This document shows, one piece after another, positions 47,881 to 57,790 of a stretch of 64,000 nt of DNA. Within the stretch, counting starts at the first letter, position 1, and every line of letters starts with the position of its first letter. The position numbers were made by a program, and so were the translations under genes. Below the pieces are notes generated by a model. The model was not told the origin of the DNA. It did not search any database and saw nothing but the letters and a program-made list of their open reading frames with translations. The stretch comes from Lateolabrax maculatus (Eukaryota; Chordata; Actinopteri; Acropomatiformes; Lateolabracidae): the NCBI GenBank assembly GCA_031216445.1, contig CM062197.1:1692501-1756500 (forward strand). Direction: 5' to 3'.

Positions 47881-49394
47881 AGTGTACATACATGCACACA
47901 TACATATATAGTGTACATACATACACACATAAATACTTACAACTTTCCTATAATTGTGGGGATTTGAATAAAACATCCATCTTTCACAAATGTCAGGACA
48001 TAACTTCAATAATTTATAATTTAGTAATTTACAGAAGAATGGTGAAAATCTGTACTGTACTGAATTTAAAATAGTACTTAAAAAAGAAAACATAAAAACT
48101 AAAAATTAATATTTAATAATAAAAAATTATAAACCCCAAATGTCCTTTTGGGAAAACTGCTACTGAAAATGATATTTAAGCAGATTTTGTTGTGACCATT
48201 ATAACTGTAGAAATCTAGCCACTGTGTGTGTTTTACCTTCCTCTGTATTGATCTCAGAAAAAAAACAACCAAAGGCACATTTAATCACAGGCCTGAATCA
48301 TTACCAAAAGGTGAGCGAGGTTAACGCGACAAACGAGTGCAGCCAGCAGGCGAGCAACGGACGCTGTGTTCTGTGTGTAATCACAGCAGCTCTCCTCTTT
48401 CTGGGTGAGTGTCGTACGTATCACCAACTACAAAAAAACAAAACAAAAACTGGTTCACACTGAAGTTGACACTGAAACTAATTCATGTAGATATATATAT
48501 CATGTTCATTAGAATAACACTGGAGACACACATAACATACCTACAGTGTCGTTCAAATTATCCAGAGTTTCTATAGGAACTTTTTGTATCCATATGGAAG
48601 AACATTGAGAAACAAAAAACCTTTAAAATGAGAATTTAACAGTGGAAAAAAGGCGAGAAATGAGCAAATCCGGGATGGACCAATGCCCAAATCTCTCCTG
48701 TTTAGCACTGAATTCATAATTTTGTCCCCTAGGACACTTCAGGTTATTTAATATTCCAGGTCTCTGCTTGATAAAAGAGGAGAGAAAATCAGAGAGCTAC
48801 GGATCAGTTAACACCAGACCCTTCAAGAGCTTCTCGCTGAGCTCTCGGAAGGAAAGGCGTTGTTGAAATCTTCCCTGCTATTAAATCAAAAGCTCTTTGA
48901 CGCTGACAACCACCAGAGAGCTGCATCTGTATTCTGTCGTGAGCTAGTTTTCCCAGCTGTGAATGCAAATTATAACCATGAGTTTAAACTATGGGGCTTC
49001 ATGAAATTACAGCAGTTTAAGTGTCAGTACCCAGACCTGCAGTTTCCCCATTTGTCAAAAGCTGTATTAGTCCAATCTTTAGGATGACTACAGGAAGAGA
49101 TAAGCTCCAGTAGAGCAACAGATAGGTAATTAAAGAGTGTAGTGTGTGACATAAACAGAGACGGAACATGGCTGTGCATTAATACAAGCTTTAAATCAGA
49201 GTTCCTTTTTCAAGACACTCAGAGAAAATGTGAGGGGCAGAATGTTTTTGTCAAAGACAGGAAAGAAGATGTCTGAAGAAATTCTGTGTAAAAGTAAGTA
49301 AGTCATATGGCTGCGTAGCATAAATAATGGCAATGAAACATCCCATAACTACTGTATGTGTATATGATATCAGATTAAGACATTTGATTAATCT

Positions 49395-49560
49395 ACATGC
49401 ACAGTATTGGGAGAGAATTCATGACCATTTTAAAACAGAAGGGGCCCTAGACTGGAACCTTGAGGCGCCCCACAGGCTTTGTAGCTGTGTCAGACTTCTG
49501 CTGGCTGACGGTGAAGTATTTTTGTCTATGATTTAAATAATAATCCAACCATTTTAAAAC
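49395..49560 (-). pseudogene. Short LINE reverse-transcriptase fragment
   Basis: No long open frame annotates this. The minus strand at about 49555-49430 reads VLKWLDYYLNHRQKYFTVSQ followed by QKSDTATKACGAPQGSSLGP. The CGxPQGSxLGP box is conserved box B of non-LTR reverse transcriptases, and the LKW..YL..R stretch precedes it by the usual distance. Beyond LGP the similarity is lost, and the catalytic YADD box is not found. It is a small dead fragment of a LINE different from the copy at 51.7-52.9 kb. Confidence 0.7.
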
Positions 49561-51734
49561 ACTTTCTGAACATCCGCCTGAAGGCAAAAAAGCAGGAAGT
49601 GAGGCTGGCAGCAGTACAGAGCATTACCAGTCGAAATACCAAGTGTCTGCCAATGTCTGTTGGTAAGACACTTCAAACTAGAGCTGAGTGCAAAGGATCT
49701 GACACCAAATATTAAATAAAGTGTGATGTTCATTGCATTCTGTGTCCCTTTTTGTTTTAAAATTGGGTCCATGTTTCACATCTTGTTTTCAGTGCTACAG
49801 GCGGAAAACAAGAGGCTTTTTCCTGATAAAATTCACTTGTAAGGTATATAAGAAGACAAGCATACAGTACGTTGTCATTCCTGTGTCCTTGAGGTTAAAC
49901 AGGCTCACCGAGTGAAGACTTTCTCATTCGTCCCTCAGCAGCTGAGAGACACACACTCAGCATTCACTTCAAATCCTCCTCTGTGAGCGCACAGTGGGAC
50001 ACGTATTGATTCTGACACACAAACACACATACACTGCCTTAAGTGTTGATAGGAGGGATTAGTGCATAGATAGAGTGTGCGAAATGTATGAAAAGGAGGG
50101 AGAGAGAGAAAGGCTTGCCGAAAAGAGCTGTAGAGCAGCTGGAGAGTAGAGCAGAAGACGGCACGTTAAGAAGAGGTTTTCTGTGACAGACACGTGAGGG
50201 AATAATCTGCTAAATATTTCAAAAGCTGAAGTTGCCTCAACTTTAAGAAACTTTCCAGTGTAGTTATGATTATATCTGTTGTTTTGTTCCTGTATTGTGA
50301 GGACAGGATTAGTTTTGCGTTGAAATAAATAAATAGAAATTAAAAAAAGAGTGGTGATACATTTTTTTTTTGAGTTTTTTCTCAAATCTGACAAAAAGCT
50401 TAGAGGAGATCACCTCTGTATTTTTGAAAGAACATCTGTAGGACTTTCTTTAAGCATTAACATGTGATCTGTGGTGCAGGTGTAATGCCAGCACCATCTA
50501 ACTGATTTGCATATTGCATAATCAAGATCCCGTGAACACTTATTAATACAAGGTGTAAATGCAAAGGCCGTAGGATCAGACGTCATTATTCATATATTGT
50601 ATCCAGATACAGGTCTCTTCAGGATCATGATCCTAATTTACCGGTTCATTTTGTTTTGAGCTTCCAGCCTTGTAGTAATCAAAGTCACGTCCCTACATCA
50701 GAACGTAGAACTTGCAGTGATTCGGCTCTGCTTTGGTCCAGATCCAGAAGCTTTTTCTGAAGCTTTTTCTTCTTGTGCATACCTTAACTCCTGTGTATAG
50801 TGTAAGGGTGCGGGTTTACATGGCAGTCACGCCTACAGCACAACCTTTTTCTTTGCTTCCTTTCAGGCTCAGTTCTCACTGCGCCACCAGCTGTCTCCAG
50901 ACAGCAACACTGAATAATTATCTTTTCACCTCTATTTGGCCTGGACAGGCATGGACTGGGACCCTGCAGCTCGAAACCGCTGAGTCTGTGCCCCTGTAGT
51001 ACATAACATGTCACTCTCCCTGCTGGTTATTCAGCTCGCCGCTGTTTGTCAAGCCCTTTGTGTTCACCTAACATTAGAAAGCTACACTTTTTTTAAGCTT
51101 GTTGTCCAGCAGCATGCTTGCTGCAGACTAAATGTTGTGTTCTGGATGTGGGCAGCTTTAAACCCACAGAGATACTCACTGTGTGTATTATGATTATCTG
51201 GGTCAGGGACGTGCTGAAGTGGTTCTCTTTACATTTTACCTTTATGAAGATGGACAAAAAAATGTCCTTCAAGAAATTCATAGTTATTGTCACACCACAT
51301 TTATTTTTCTATAGTCTTTGTGTATGTAAGTTAGTTGAAATGCAAACATCTAAGAATTCTTCAGAAAAACAAGACAAAAAAATCCATGTGTGGTGTTGGT
51401 TTCAATGCACACTTTAATGTTGCTGAATGTAACAGATATCAGATGTCAGGACTGGACTGTGACATACGCCTCCACAGTAAAAAACATATTTTTATATCAC
51501 AGTCTATTAGTAGTAAAGAACCCACATTCACCCTGCAGACATAAACCAGAGACACAGACATGCACACACATACAGTCAGGCACACATATACTGTAACTAA
51601 TCATAAGCCTGAGAAAAATAGACGTTTTCAGGTTATCAGGCAGTTTCTTTCAACGTGACAAAGGTAACATGACTGATCACAGGGTTTGCTCATGATTGTC
51701 ATTGCTTGATGGTATAAGTTAATACATAAAATGT
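49561..51734. other. Non-coding DNA without a recognisable element
   Basis: About 2.2 kb, no gene. A GAAGCTTTTTCT unit is repeated twice at about 50747-50770. The open frames near 50733-51014 overlap on both strands and carry no domain. Confidence 0.4.
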
Positions 51735-52860
51735 TCTTTAATAATAATAAACTTTCTTTATGTAGCACAAATCATGCATAAAATGCAGCACAAATTGCTT
51801 AATATCAAAGCATATGATCATAACATTTATGGTAAACCAATAAAAGCAAGGAAAATAAAAATAAAATTGAATTAAAAGAGCAGGATAAGACAAGACACAA
51901 CTTAGTTAAAACACTTCAGGAGAAAGCAATGGTAAAATATGTGTCTTTCTGAAAGTTTGGAAGTCAAAAGATTTAGATCCCCAAAGACCTTCAGGCAGAC
52001 TGTTCCAGAGTCCTGGGGCCAAATTAACAAAGGCTGCCTCTCCGAGCCTTTTAGTTCTGACCTCAGGATCAGTCAAGAGGTTTGAGTCAGACGATCTAAG
52101 AGACCTGGCAGACACATACGTCTGAATCATGTCAGACAGGTAAGACGGGGCAAAGCCATTCAGTGATTTAAAAACCAATACAATAATTTTAAAAGTAATT
52201 CTGTGACAGACGGGAAACCAATGTAATGATTTTAAGATTGGAGTAATGTGGGCTCTCTGTCTGGTTCTCGTCAGATCACTTCTGTATGAGCTGTAGCTGA
52301 CTAATAGCTTTCTTAGACACACCAGACAGAGGAGTGTTACAATGGTCCAGCCTGCTGGAGTTAAAAGCATATTAACTTTTCTGTCTCTGATAGAAACCGT
52401 CTGATTCTTGCAATGTTACTAAAATGATAGAAGGACACTTTAGTCACGTTCAAACTTTGGGTCAAAGTCAATAATAACACCAAGGTTTATGACCTGTTCC
52501 TTGTTGTTTAGTGCAAATAATTTTAGGAAGCTTTTGCTCCAATAACTAGGTTTATAACTCAGTTCTGTATTGATTTAGCTGTACAGTATGAAGCTGTAAA
52601 CCATCCACAGACAGGGCCTAAGATAGAGCCCTGCTGGACACCACATGTCAGGTCTATTTTATCGGAGGAGTGGTCATCCATGGCCACATAAAAGTTTTGA
52701 CCCATTAAGTAAGACCTGAACCATGTGAGATCTATGAGAGACCGACCTGGTGCTCAAGTGTGTCCAGCAGAATATTATGAGCTACAGTATCGAAAGTAAA
52801 GATTAAACAGGATCAAATACAACAGGAAAACTACAAGAGGCCTCAGAAATTTCTAGTATG
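51735..52860 (-). pseudogene. 5'-truncated LINE with reverse-transcriptase domain lacking the active site
   Basis: Read on the minus strand from about 52810: FDTVAHNILLDTLEHQVGLS, then WFRSYLMGQNFYVAMDDHSS, then LTCGVQQGSILGP (reverse-transcriptase box B; Pro of the usual VPQGS is Gln). A deletion follows that removes the YADD active-site box. Next come VINLGVIIDFDPKFERD, then the open frame 52370-51906 with LTRTRQRAHITPILKSLHW, FKSLNGFAPSYLSDMIQTY and NLAPGLWNSLPEGLWG, the typical ORF2 C-terminus. At 51735-51790 the plus strand TAATAATAAACTTTCTTTAT and GCAGCACAAATTGCTTA is antisense LINE 3' UTR. Stops and shifts interrupt the frame, so the copy is dead. Clade by memory: L2/Rex1-like. Confidence 0.85.
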
Positions 52861-54470
52861 ACTGCAACATTTCCAAAAGAAGCTTTTACATGTACGTGTT
52901 AATGTGTGAAGTACGTCAAAGGCTGAGGAACACGCTGACATCCTGCCAGAGGAAGCTGCACTCAAGATGGACGTGCAGACAGCTCCTCCCAGCTAGAGAT
53001 TTGACAATAATACTGTGAGAGCAGCAAACACTCTACAATGAGGAAAAAAGACACTGAAAGAGAAACCTCTACAACACCTTCCACCTTTAATGGATTTCTG
53101 TATCCAGGTGCTTGTTATGCTATCGCAAGTCCCTGCTCGCCGGAGCTCCAGCGTCCGCCACCGACCTCTGCAGCTAGCCCAGAACGCTGCTTCTCTGCTG
53201 AAGTTCAACCTCACCAAGTGTGGGGCCAGTCTGTCCCCGGAGACTTCCTGCTGAAGTCTGGACAGCAACCTCACATAATAAGGCGACCTAGAACCCCCCG
53301 ACTTAGCCAGTGTCTCCTTTCCAATGTTAAAAATCCAGATCACTTGGACTCTTGCACTACACACTTTTAGTTTTTATTTAGGAGGGATGTGCTTACAAGT
53401 TTTGATGACATCTACCACATGTTCAAGTCTCTGCAAAGGAATGTACTTTCTTACAAAATGTGTATAGTCTGAGCCAATAAGCTGTAAAATTTGCTGAATG
53501 ATGCTCAGAAACAGTAATAGAGCCTTAATGTCTTGAATTAACCCACTGTAATTGTCAAGACACTGCCTTGGGGAGATACGGGAGCCTTCATGGGGCTGTA
53601 AGACCGTTATTGCTGCCACATGTTTGGTTTCAATTATGATATACACATTTTTATTGTAGGACTAGAAACGCTCTAATATACACTATTCTGCCACCAGCAG
53701 TCGGCTTCAGTTGGGTATCCTGTTGCTAGGAGCAACCATCATTGGCACAGCTGCTTAAGTGATGTCATCACATCCAGTCTTTCGTCAGATCTTTGTCCAA
53801 GCAAATATTGACAGGCATCTTCATCTACTCCCAAATGCCACTGCTGGAGCATTATCCCCAGGTACTCTTCTGATTACAGCTGTTTGTAGCTGTTCATTTG
53901 TGATTTAGTATAATTTAGTTTAATAATTGATCAGCTTACAGCGAACCAAGCCAGCCGCTATACTGGCTGTCTGAAGCTGATGTGTTGCTGATGCAGCTTT
54001 CTACGTAACTGCCAAATTACTGTTGGGCTGTTATGTATATTACTCTTTTCACCTTTAAAAATGTGTGTATGTTGACTTGATTAATTCCTGTGTTGTACTT
54101 CCTATGGAGACTTAATGTTGAGCTTTCACGCTGATACTTTGTTTCCTCCTGGCATGAGGGACAACTGAACCAATAACAGCTAATTTATAGTTTTGTGAAA
54201 TTAGTTTCCTTGTTACTGTACTAGCTTTTTTCATTTTTACAATCCCTTTAGTCTGTTTTCAAATTTCCTGGTTTGTAATCACTATATTTCATTTGTTGAC
54301 CATTCATTTTTTTTTAATAATTTAACAGTTTCACAATTGTAAAACAGTAAAACTTTGCTTGCTGCATAGCTGCACACCTGCACACATAGTGAGGGCAGAA
54401 GAATGATAGTTAAATAAAGTTGGGGGCACCTGTATCCCCACACTGGCTGATGAAATCCCCACATGGTGTA

Positions 54471-54489
54471 TGTGTGTGTGTGTGTGTGT
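54471..54489. repeat. Short (TG)n tract
   Basis: About nine TG units. Confidence 0.9.
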
Positions 54490-54815
54490 ACACAGAGGAC
54501 ACAAAATAGTCTAACCATCAGGTGAATAACAACAGTGAAACACAATGATTCCAGAGTTGCTCCTGCTTTGTTCGATTATGTTGTATTGTCACGTCCCAGT
54601 GAAATTCACATAATACTAGTTCATGAAAACACAGCGTGATTTACATTTTACTTTGAAACATAGCTTGTTTTGGGTCAGTTGATGATAGAGAAACCTATCC
54701 AGAAGTCAAACCAGGTACAATTACATCATTGCCTCTCTCTACTGAAATAGAATATATGAGATAATGTGGATAAAATACATTTACATTATGTGTTTCATAG
54801 ACAAATGAGCTTCAC

Positions 54816-54998
54816 CTCTGGTATTGTCTTAGAGGATGGGTGGCTGGTACAGAGAGTGGGCTTTTTACAGCAGAGTGTGTTGAGAGCCACCCTCCACAGT
54901 TTGATGCCACCGGGGAGCTTGCAGAGAACACAGTTCCTGCTGATGTGTCCTACCCCGGAGCAAGTGGTGTCCTCCATGCAACCACAAGACATCCACAC
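54816..54998 (-). CDS. Candidate cysteine-rich internal exon, 61 codons (unverified)
   Basis: On the minus strand a pyrimidine tract (CTTTCTCTCTCTCTCTGCAG, ending at 54999) is followed by exactly 183 bases that are open in phase 0 and end at GAG before GTGAAG, an acceptable donor. The translation starts VWMSCGCMEDTTC and continues with SRNCVLCKLPGG and LNTLCCKKPTLC, giving nine Cys in 61 residues. Third codon positions are biased to G and C. If unspliced at the donor, the frame stops at 54795. I do not recognise the family. Against it: the opposite strand is also open over this stretch, the acceptor tract belongs to a GA microsatellite, and no partner exon is certain. Confidence 0.25.
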
Positions 54999-55004
54999 CT
55001 GCAG

Positions 55005-55149
55005 AGAGAGAGAGAAAGAATGTACTGTAACACGGACAGATGTGCTGAGGACAGTGTATCATTCACGTGTTGGTGCCTGCGTTTGAATGTACAAGCCACT
55101 GACAAGGTGCATAAGGCAGGGAACTTGGAAATAGTGGGACACAGAGGGA

Positions 55150-55187
<38 letters not shown>

Positions 55188-55450
55188 AAGAGAGAGAGTA
55201 TGCAATGGGAAATACAGATACAGAAACACAAATGTGGGCAGGGAGATCAGAGATGGAATGATGAGCAAGAGGGATGAGAAGGAGAGGAGGAGCAGAAAAT
55301 ACAAGCAACATGTAGGCAGGGCCAACAGATAAAAGGAGAGACAGGCAGAGGTGTCTTGGGAAAGAGGGAGGATAGAAGATGAAGAGTAGTTTAGACAGAG
55401 ATAGAATGAAAATGTGGAGAAAAAAAGATGACAAGAAGCAGTTCAGCAGC
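55005..55450. repeat. Purine-rich tract with (GA)n core
   Basis: A GA dinucleotide run at about 55153-55184 lies within roughly 450 bp of G/A-rich plus-strand sequence. Long frames here, on + ending 55277 and three on - between 54950 and 55434, are rich in Arg/Glu or Ser/Leu and are composition artefacts. Confidence 0.8.
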
Positions 55451-57009
55451 AGTGAGGAGCTAAGGAAAGACAGGATGGAAATAAACCATAGAGAGGTGTA
55501 ATTCTGTAGGGATTCTGCAATATGTTTAATGCAAAATACACACTCGCACCTTCCTGCTAAAATTAAATGTTGGGCAGGTCGTGAACAGTGCGTTTATCTA
55601 AGCTTGATTGTGGAAAACAGCAGCCTGCCACAGCTGGAAATGATGCTGGCGAGAGGGAATCAAAACTGTTAAGTTGCGGATCATAAAGCACCACCTTTCT
55701 CATCACACAGTCTTTGGACCCACTGTTAATGTAAAAATATTGACTGGTGCAGCCTTGAGGTAGTCTTCTGTCGGTTACGTTGCTGCCACGCTGGTGCTGG
55801 GTGTCGTGCATGGTGCTTGGTTGGTGTAGTCGCCATCACAGCTTTCAACAAATTATTTAATGTTTCTGTCCTGTTCTTATCCTGTCCTTAACCTTTCTCA
55901 TTATACGTATACATGCTGCAGTGCTGCACAGCCCCTTCTTTAGTGCAGCTCATTAATTTTATCCTTGCTGTACACCTGCCTACCACACTATTGTATTAAT
56001 ATATATAAAATATTTTTCTATGCATTATATTTTTTAACTTCGGCACTATTTGATCTTATGTCTTAGATTCTTTTAATACATCCTGTATCTGTATTGTATT
56101 TGTATATTGCTTTGTTGGAGGGAGCTGGAGAATTAAGAATTTCCCATGATTCTTTGAACTTCTGATTAGACCCTTCTCATCTTCTTCTCTTGGACCAACT
56201 GATGAAAAAACAAAAAAGCTAAAGGCTATAAAAGCTATTAAAATGCATTACTTCTAATGGTTAGTAGGGTGAGGCGGTACTTCAAGCTGAGGGAATATTT
56301 TCAGAGACAAACTGTTTCCACACAGCCACTGCAGAGGAGGGCTGTGAAGTTGCCACATTCATTTGTTAATTTCTTCTTTCACATGCACTTGTTTATTGAG
56401 GAGATTTAGCAGAGATGTTTCTGCCTATACAACAACAGTTCTTCACTTTACCTCCTTTATATAGCAATCACATAAGGAATGAATAATGAACACAAAAGGA
56501 AAGACAAAGAGGCTTTTAACAAAAGAGGATTAAACCAAAAAGGTGGGTGGGGGGGTAGGGCAGAGAGCTGAAAAGCCAGACTAAGACATGAAACATACGG
56601 AGAGCGTGATAACGGGACAGAAAGGGAGAGGTACTCGCTCCAGCTAGATTTGGCTGAGCAGGGTCCCTTGATATGTAAATGTGCTTCTGCAGTATGAATG
56701 TTTGATGGCTGCTGAGGCTCGACGTGCAGCGAGGGCCAACAAAGCATGAAATATACATTACAACTTGAGGCATTGTGTTGGCAAAGAAAGGTGTGAGGCA
56801 CGCACGCACACATTCACGCACACACCGTTCTGAACACTCTCGCTCTGACACTCACACACGCAGAAACACACTGAACAAAGGACAACAGTTCAGCGCTGGG
56901 TCAGAAAGCCAAAGATTTCATTAGAGAGAGAGAGAGAGAGTAAATGTGACTGTAAGTTTATGAGAGGCTGCATTCATGTTATGAGCTGTGTGTGTGTGTG
57001 TGTGGACAA

Positions 57010-57305
57010 CAGACACAGGACTTTGACCCAGCAGACCGCTGTTCGTGCCCCATGTGAACCCAAAAGTCAATGTTGACTTAATTTAATTTAGTTACGTTAG
57101 TCATGTCTGTACTTATTTCCACCCAGTCCATGATCTTTTCCTAAATGTAACCAAGTAGTTTTGGTCTCTATAAACCAAACCAAACTGCGAACGTTTCACA
57201 ACGTTAAGCACGTGCTTACTATAGTTCCTGATGACAGCGGAGGTCCAGTACGCCTGTGGCTGGTGATCTCCTACGGTCGTATGTGTGGTTTTGGGAGTCA
57301 TTGGA
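57010..57305 (+). repeat. Dispersed fish repeat (CATGATCTTTTCCTAAA type)
   Basis: The sequence has TTCGTGCCCCATGTGAACCC, AGTCAATGTTGACTTAA, TAGTCATGTCTGTACT, CCATGATCTTTTCCTAAATG, TAACCAAGTAGTTTTGGTC and CCAAACCAAACTGCGAACG, in the order of a common teleost repeat that reads CCTAACCAAGTAGTTTTG. A weak relative may lie at about 62665-62835. No coding capacity. Confidence 0.6.
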
Positions 57306-57504
57306 AATAGATTTATTCTGTCGTTTTCAATATGAGGATGTGTTGGTTATTTCAGATCCAGTCATGGCGAAATGTTGAAGAAGGGAATACCATTCAGACA
57401 TGTTAGTTAGTTTAACAAGTGACCTGTGCTGCAGCCCATCAAAAGCAAAACAATTTCACTTTTTCCCAGAAGGAATTTAGAGCTATGGCCTGAGGCCACT
57501 TCCC

Positions 57505-57790
57505 TTATAGTTCCAGTGTGAAGGATTTAGGGGGATCTATTGGCAGAAATGGAATATAACATTCACAAGTATGTTTTCATTAGTGTTTAATCACCTGAGA
57601 CTAAGAATTGTGTTGTTGCTACCTTTCAAAGAGCCCTTTTTATTTCCACCGTGAGACCACCATGTTGCACCTCCACATTTCTACAGTAGCCCAGAATGGA
57701 CAAACCACTGGCTTTAGACAGGGCCTTTCGCGTTTTCGTCACTGTATATCTCCTACACGCTTGGAAAGGGAGGGGGACGAGGCGCTGACC
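57505..57790 (+). repeat. Abundant percomorph repeat (CCAGTGTGNAGGATTTAG type)
   Basis: Starts TTCCAGTGTGAAGGATTTAG, then GGGGATCTATTGGCAGAAAT, GGAATATAACATTCACAAGT, AGTGTTTAATCACCTGAGAC, CACCATGTTGCACCTCCAC, TTCTACAGTAGCCCAGAATG, GACAAACCACTGGCTTTAGA, GGGCCTTTCGCGTTTTCG and CTCCTACACGCTTGGAAAGG. This is a very characteristic spiny-rayed fish element. The far terminal inverted end is missing, so the copy is truncated on the right. The 68-codon frame inside is not a gene. Confidence 0.85.

Larger units (their letters stand above)
45101..49394. other. Non-coding DNA with simple tracts and one exon-like end
   Basis: No gene supported with confidence. It holds a G11 run at 45287-45297, a unique GC-richer block at about 45460-45640, an AT palindrome-rich stretch near 46430-46530, a possible terminal exon at 47589-47726 and a TA microsatellite at 47851-47880. 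Confidence 0.4.
52861..57009. other. Non-coding DNA with GA/TG tracts and one exon-like frame
   Basis: No gene supported with confidence. Overlapping open frames on both strands at 52993-53370 lie in a GC-rich patch without a recognisable domain. A TG tract is at 54471-54489, a GA-rich block at 55005-55450 and a candidate exon at 54816-54998. The AT-rich sequence at 55980-56160, ending in AGAATTTCCCATGATTC, resembles the 3' end of a decayed LINE, but weakly. Confidence 0.4.

Noticed and set aside
52993..53370. Overlapping frames of 123 (-) and 110 (+) codons
   Set aside because: A GC-rich patch is open on both strands. I see no known domain and no preference for either strand, and it adjoins a LINE remnant.
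54950..55434. Several overlapping Leu/Ser-rich minus-strand frames
   Set aside because: They are the complement of GA-rich DNA. Several frames are open at once because of low complexity.
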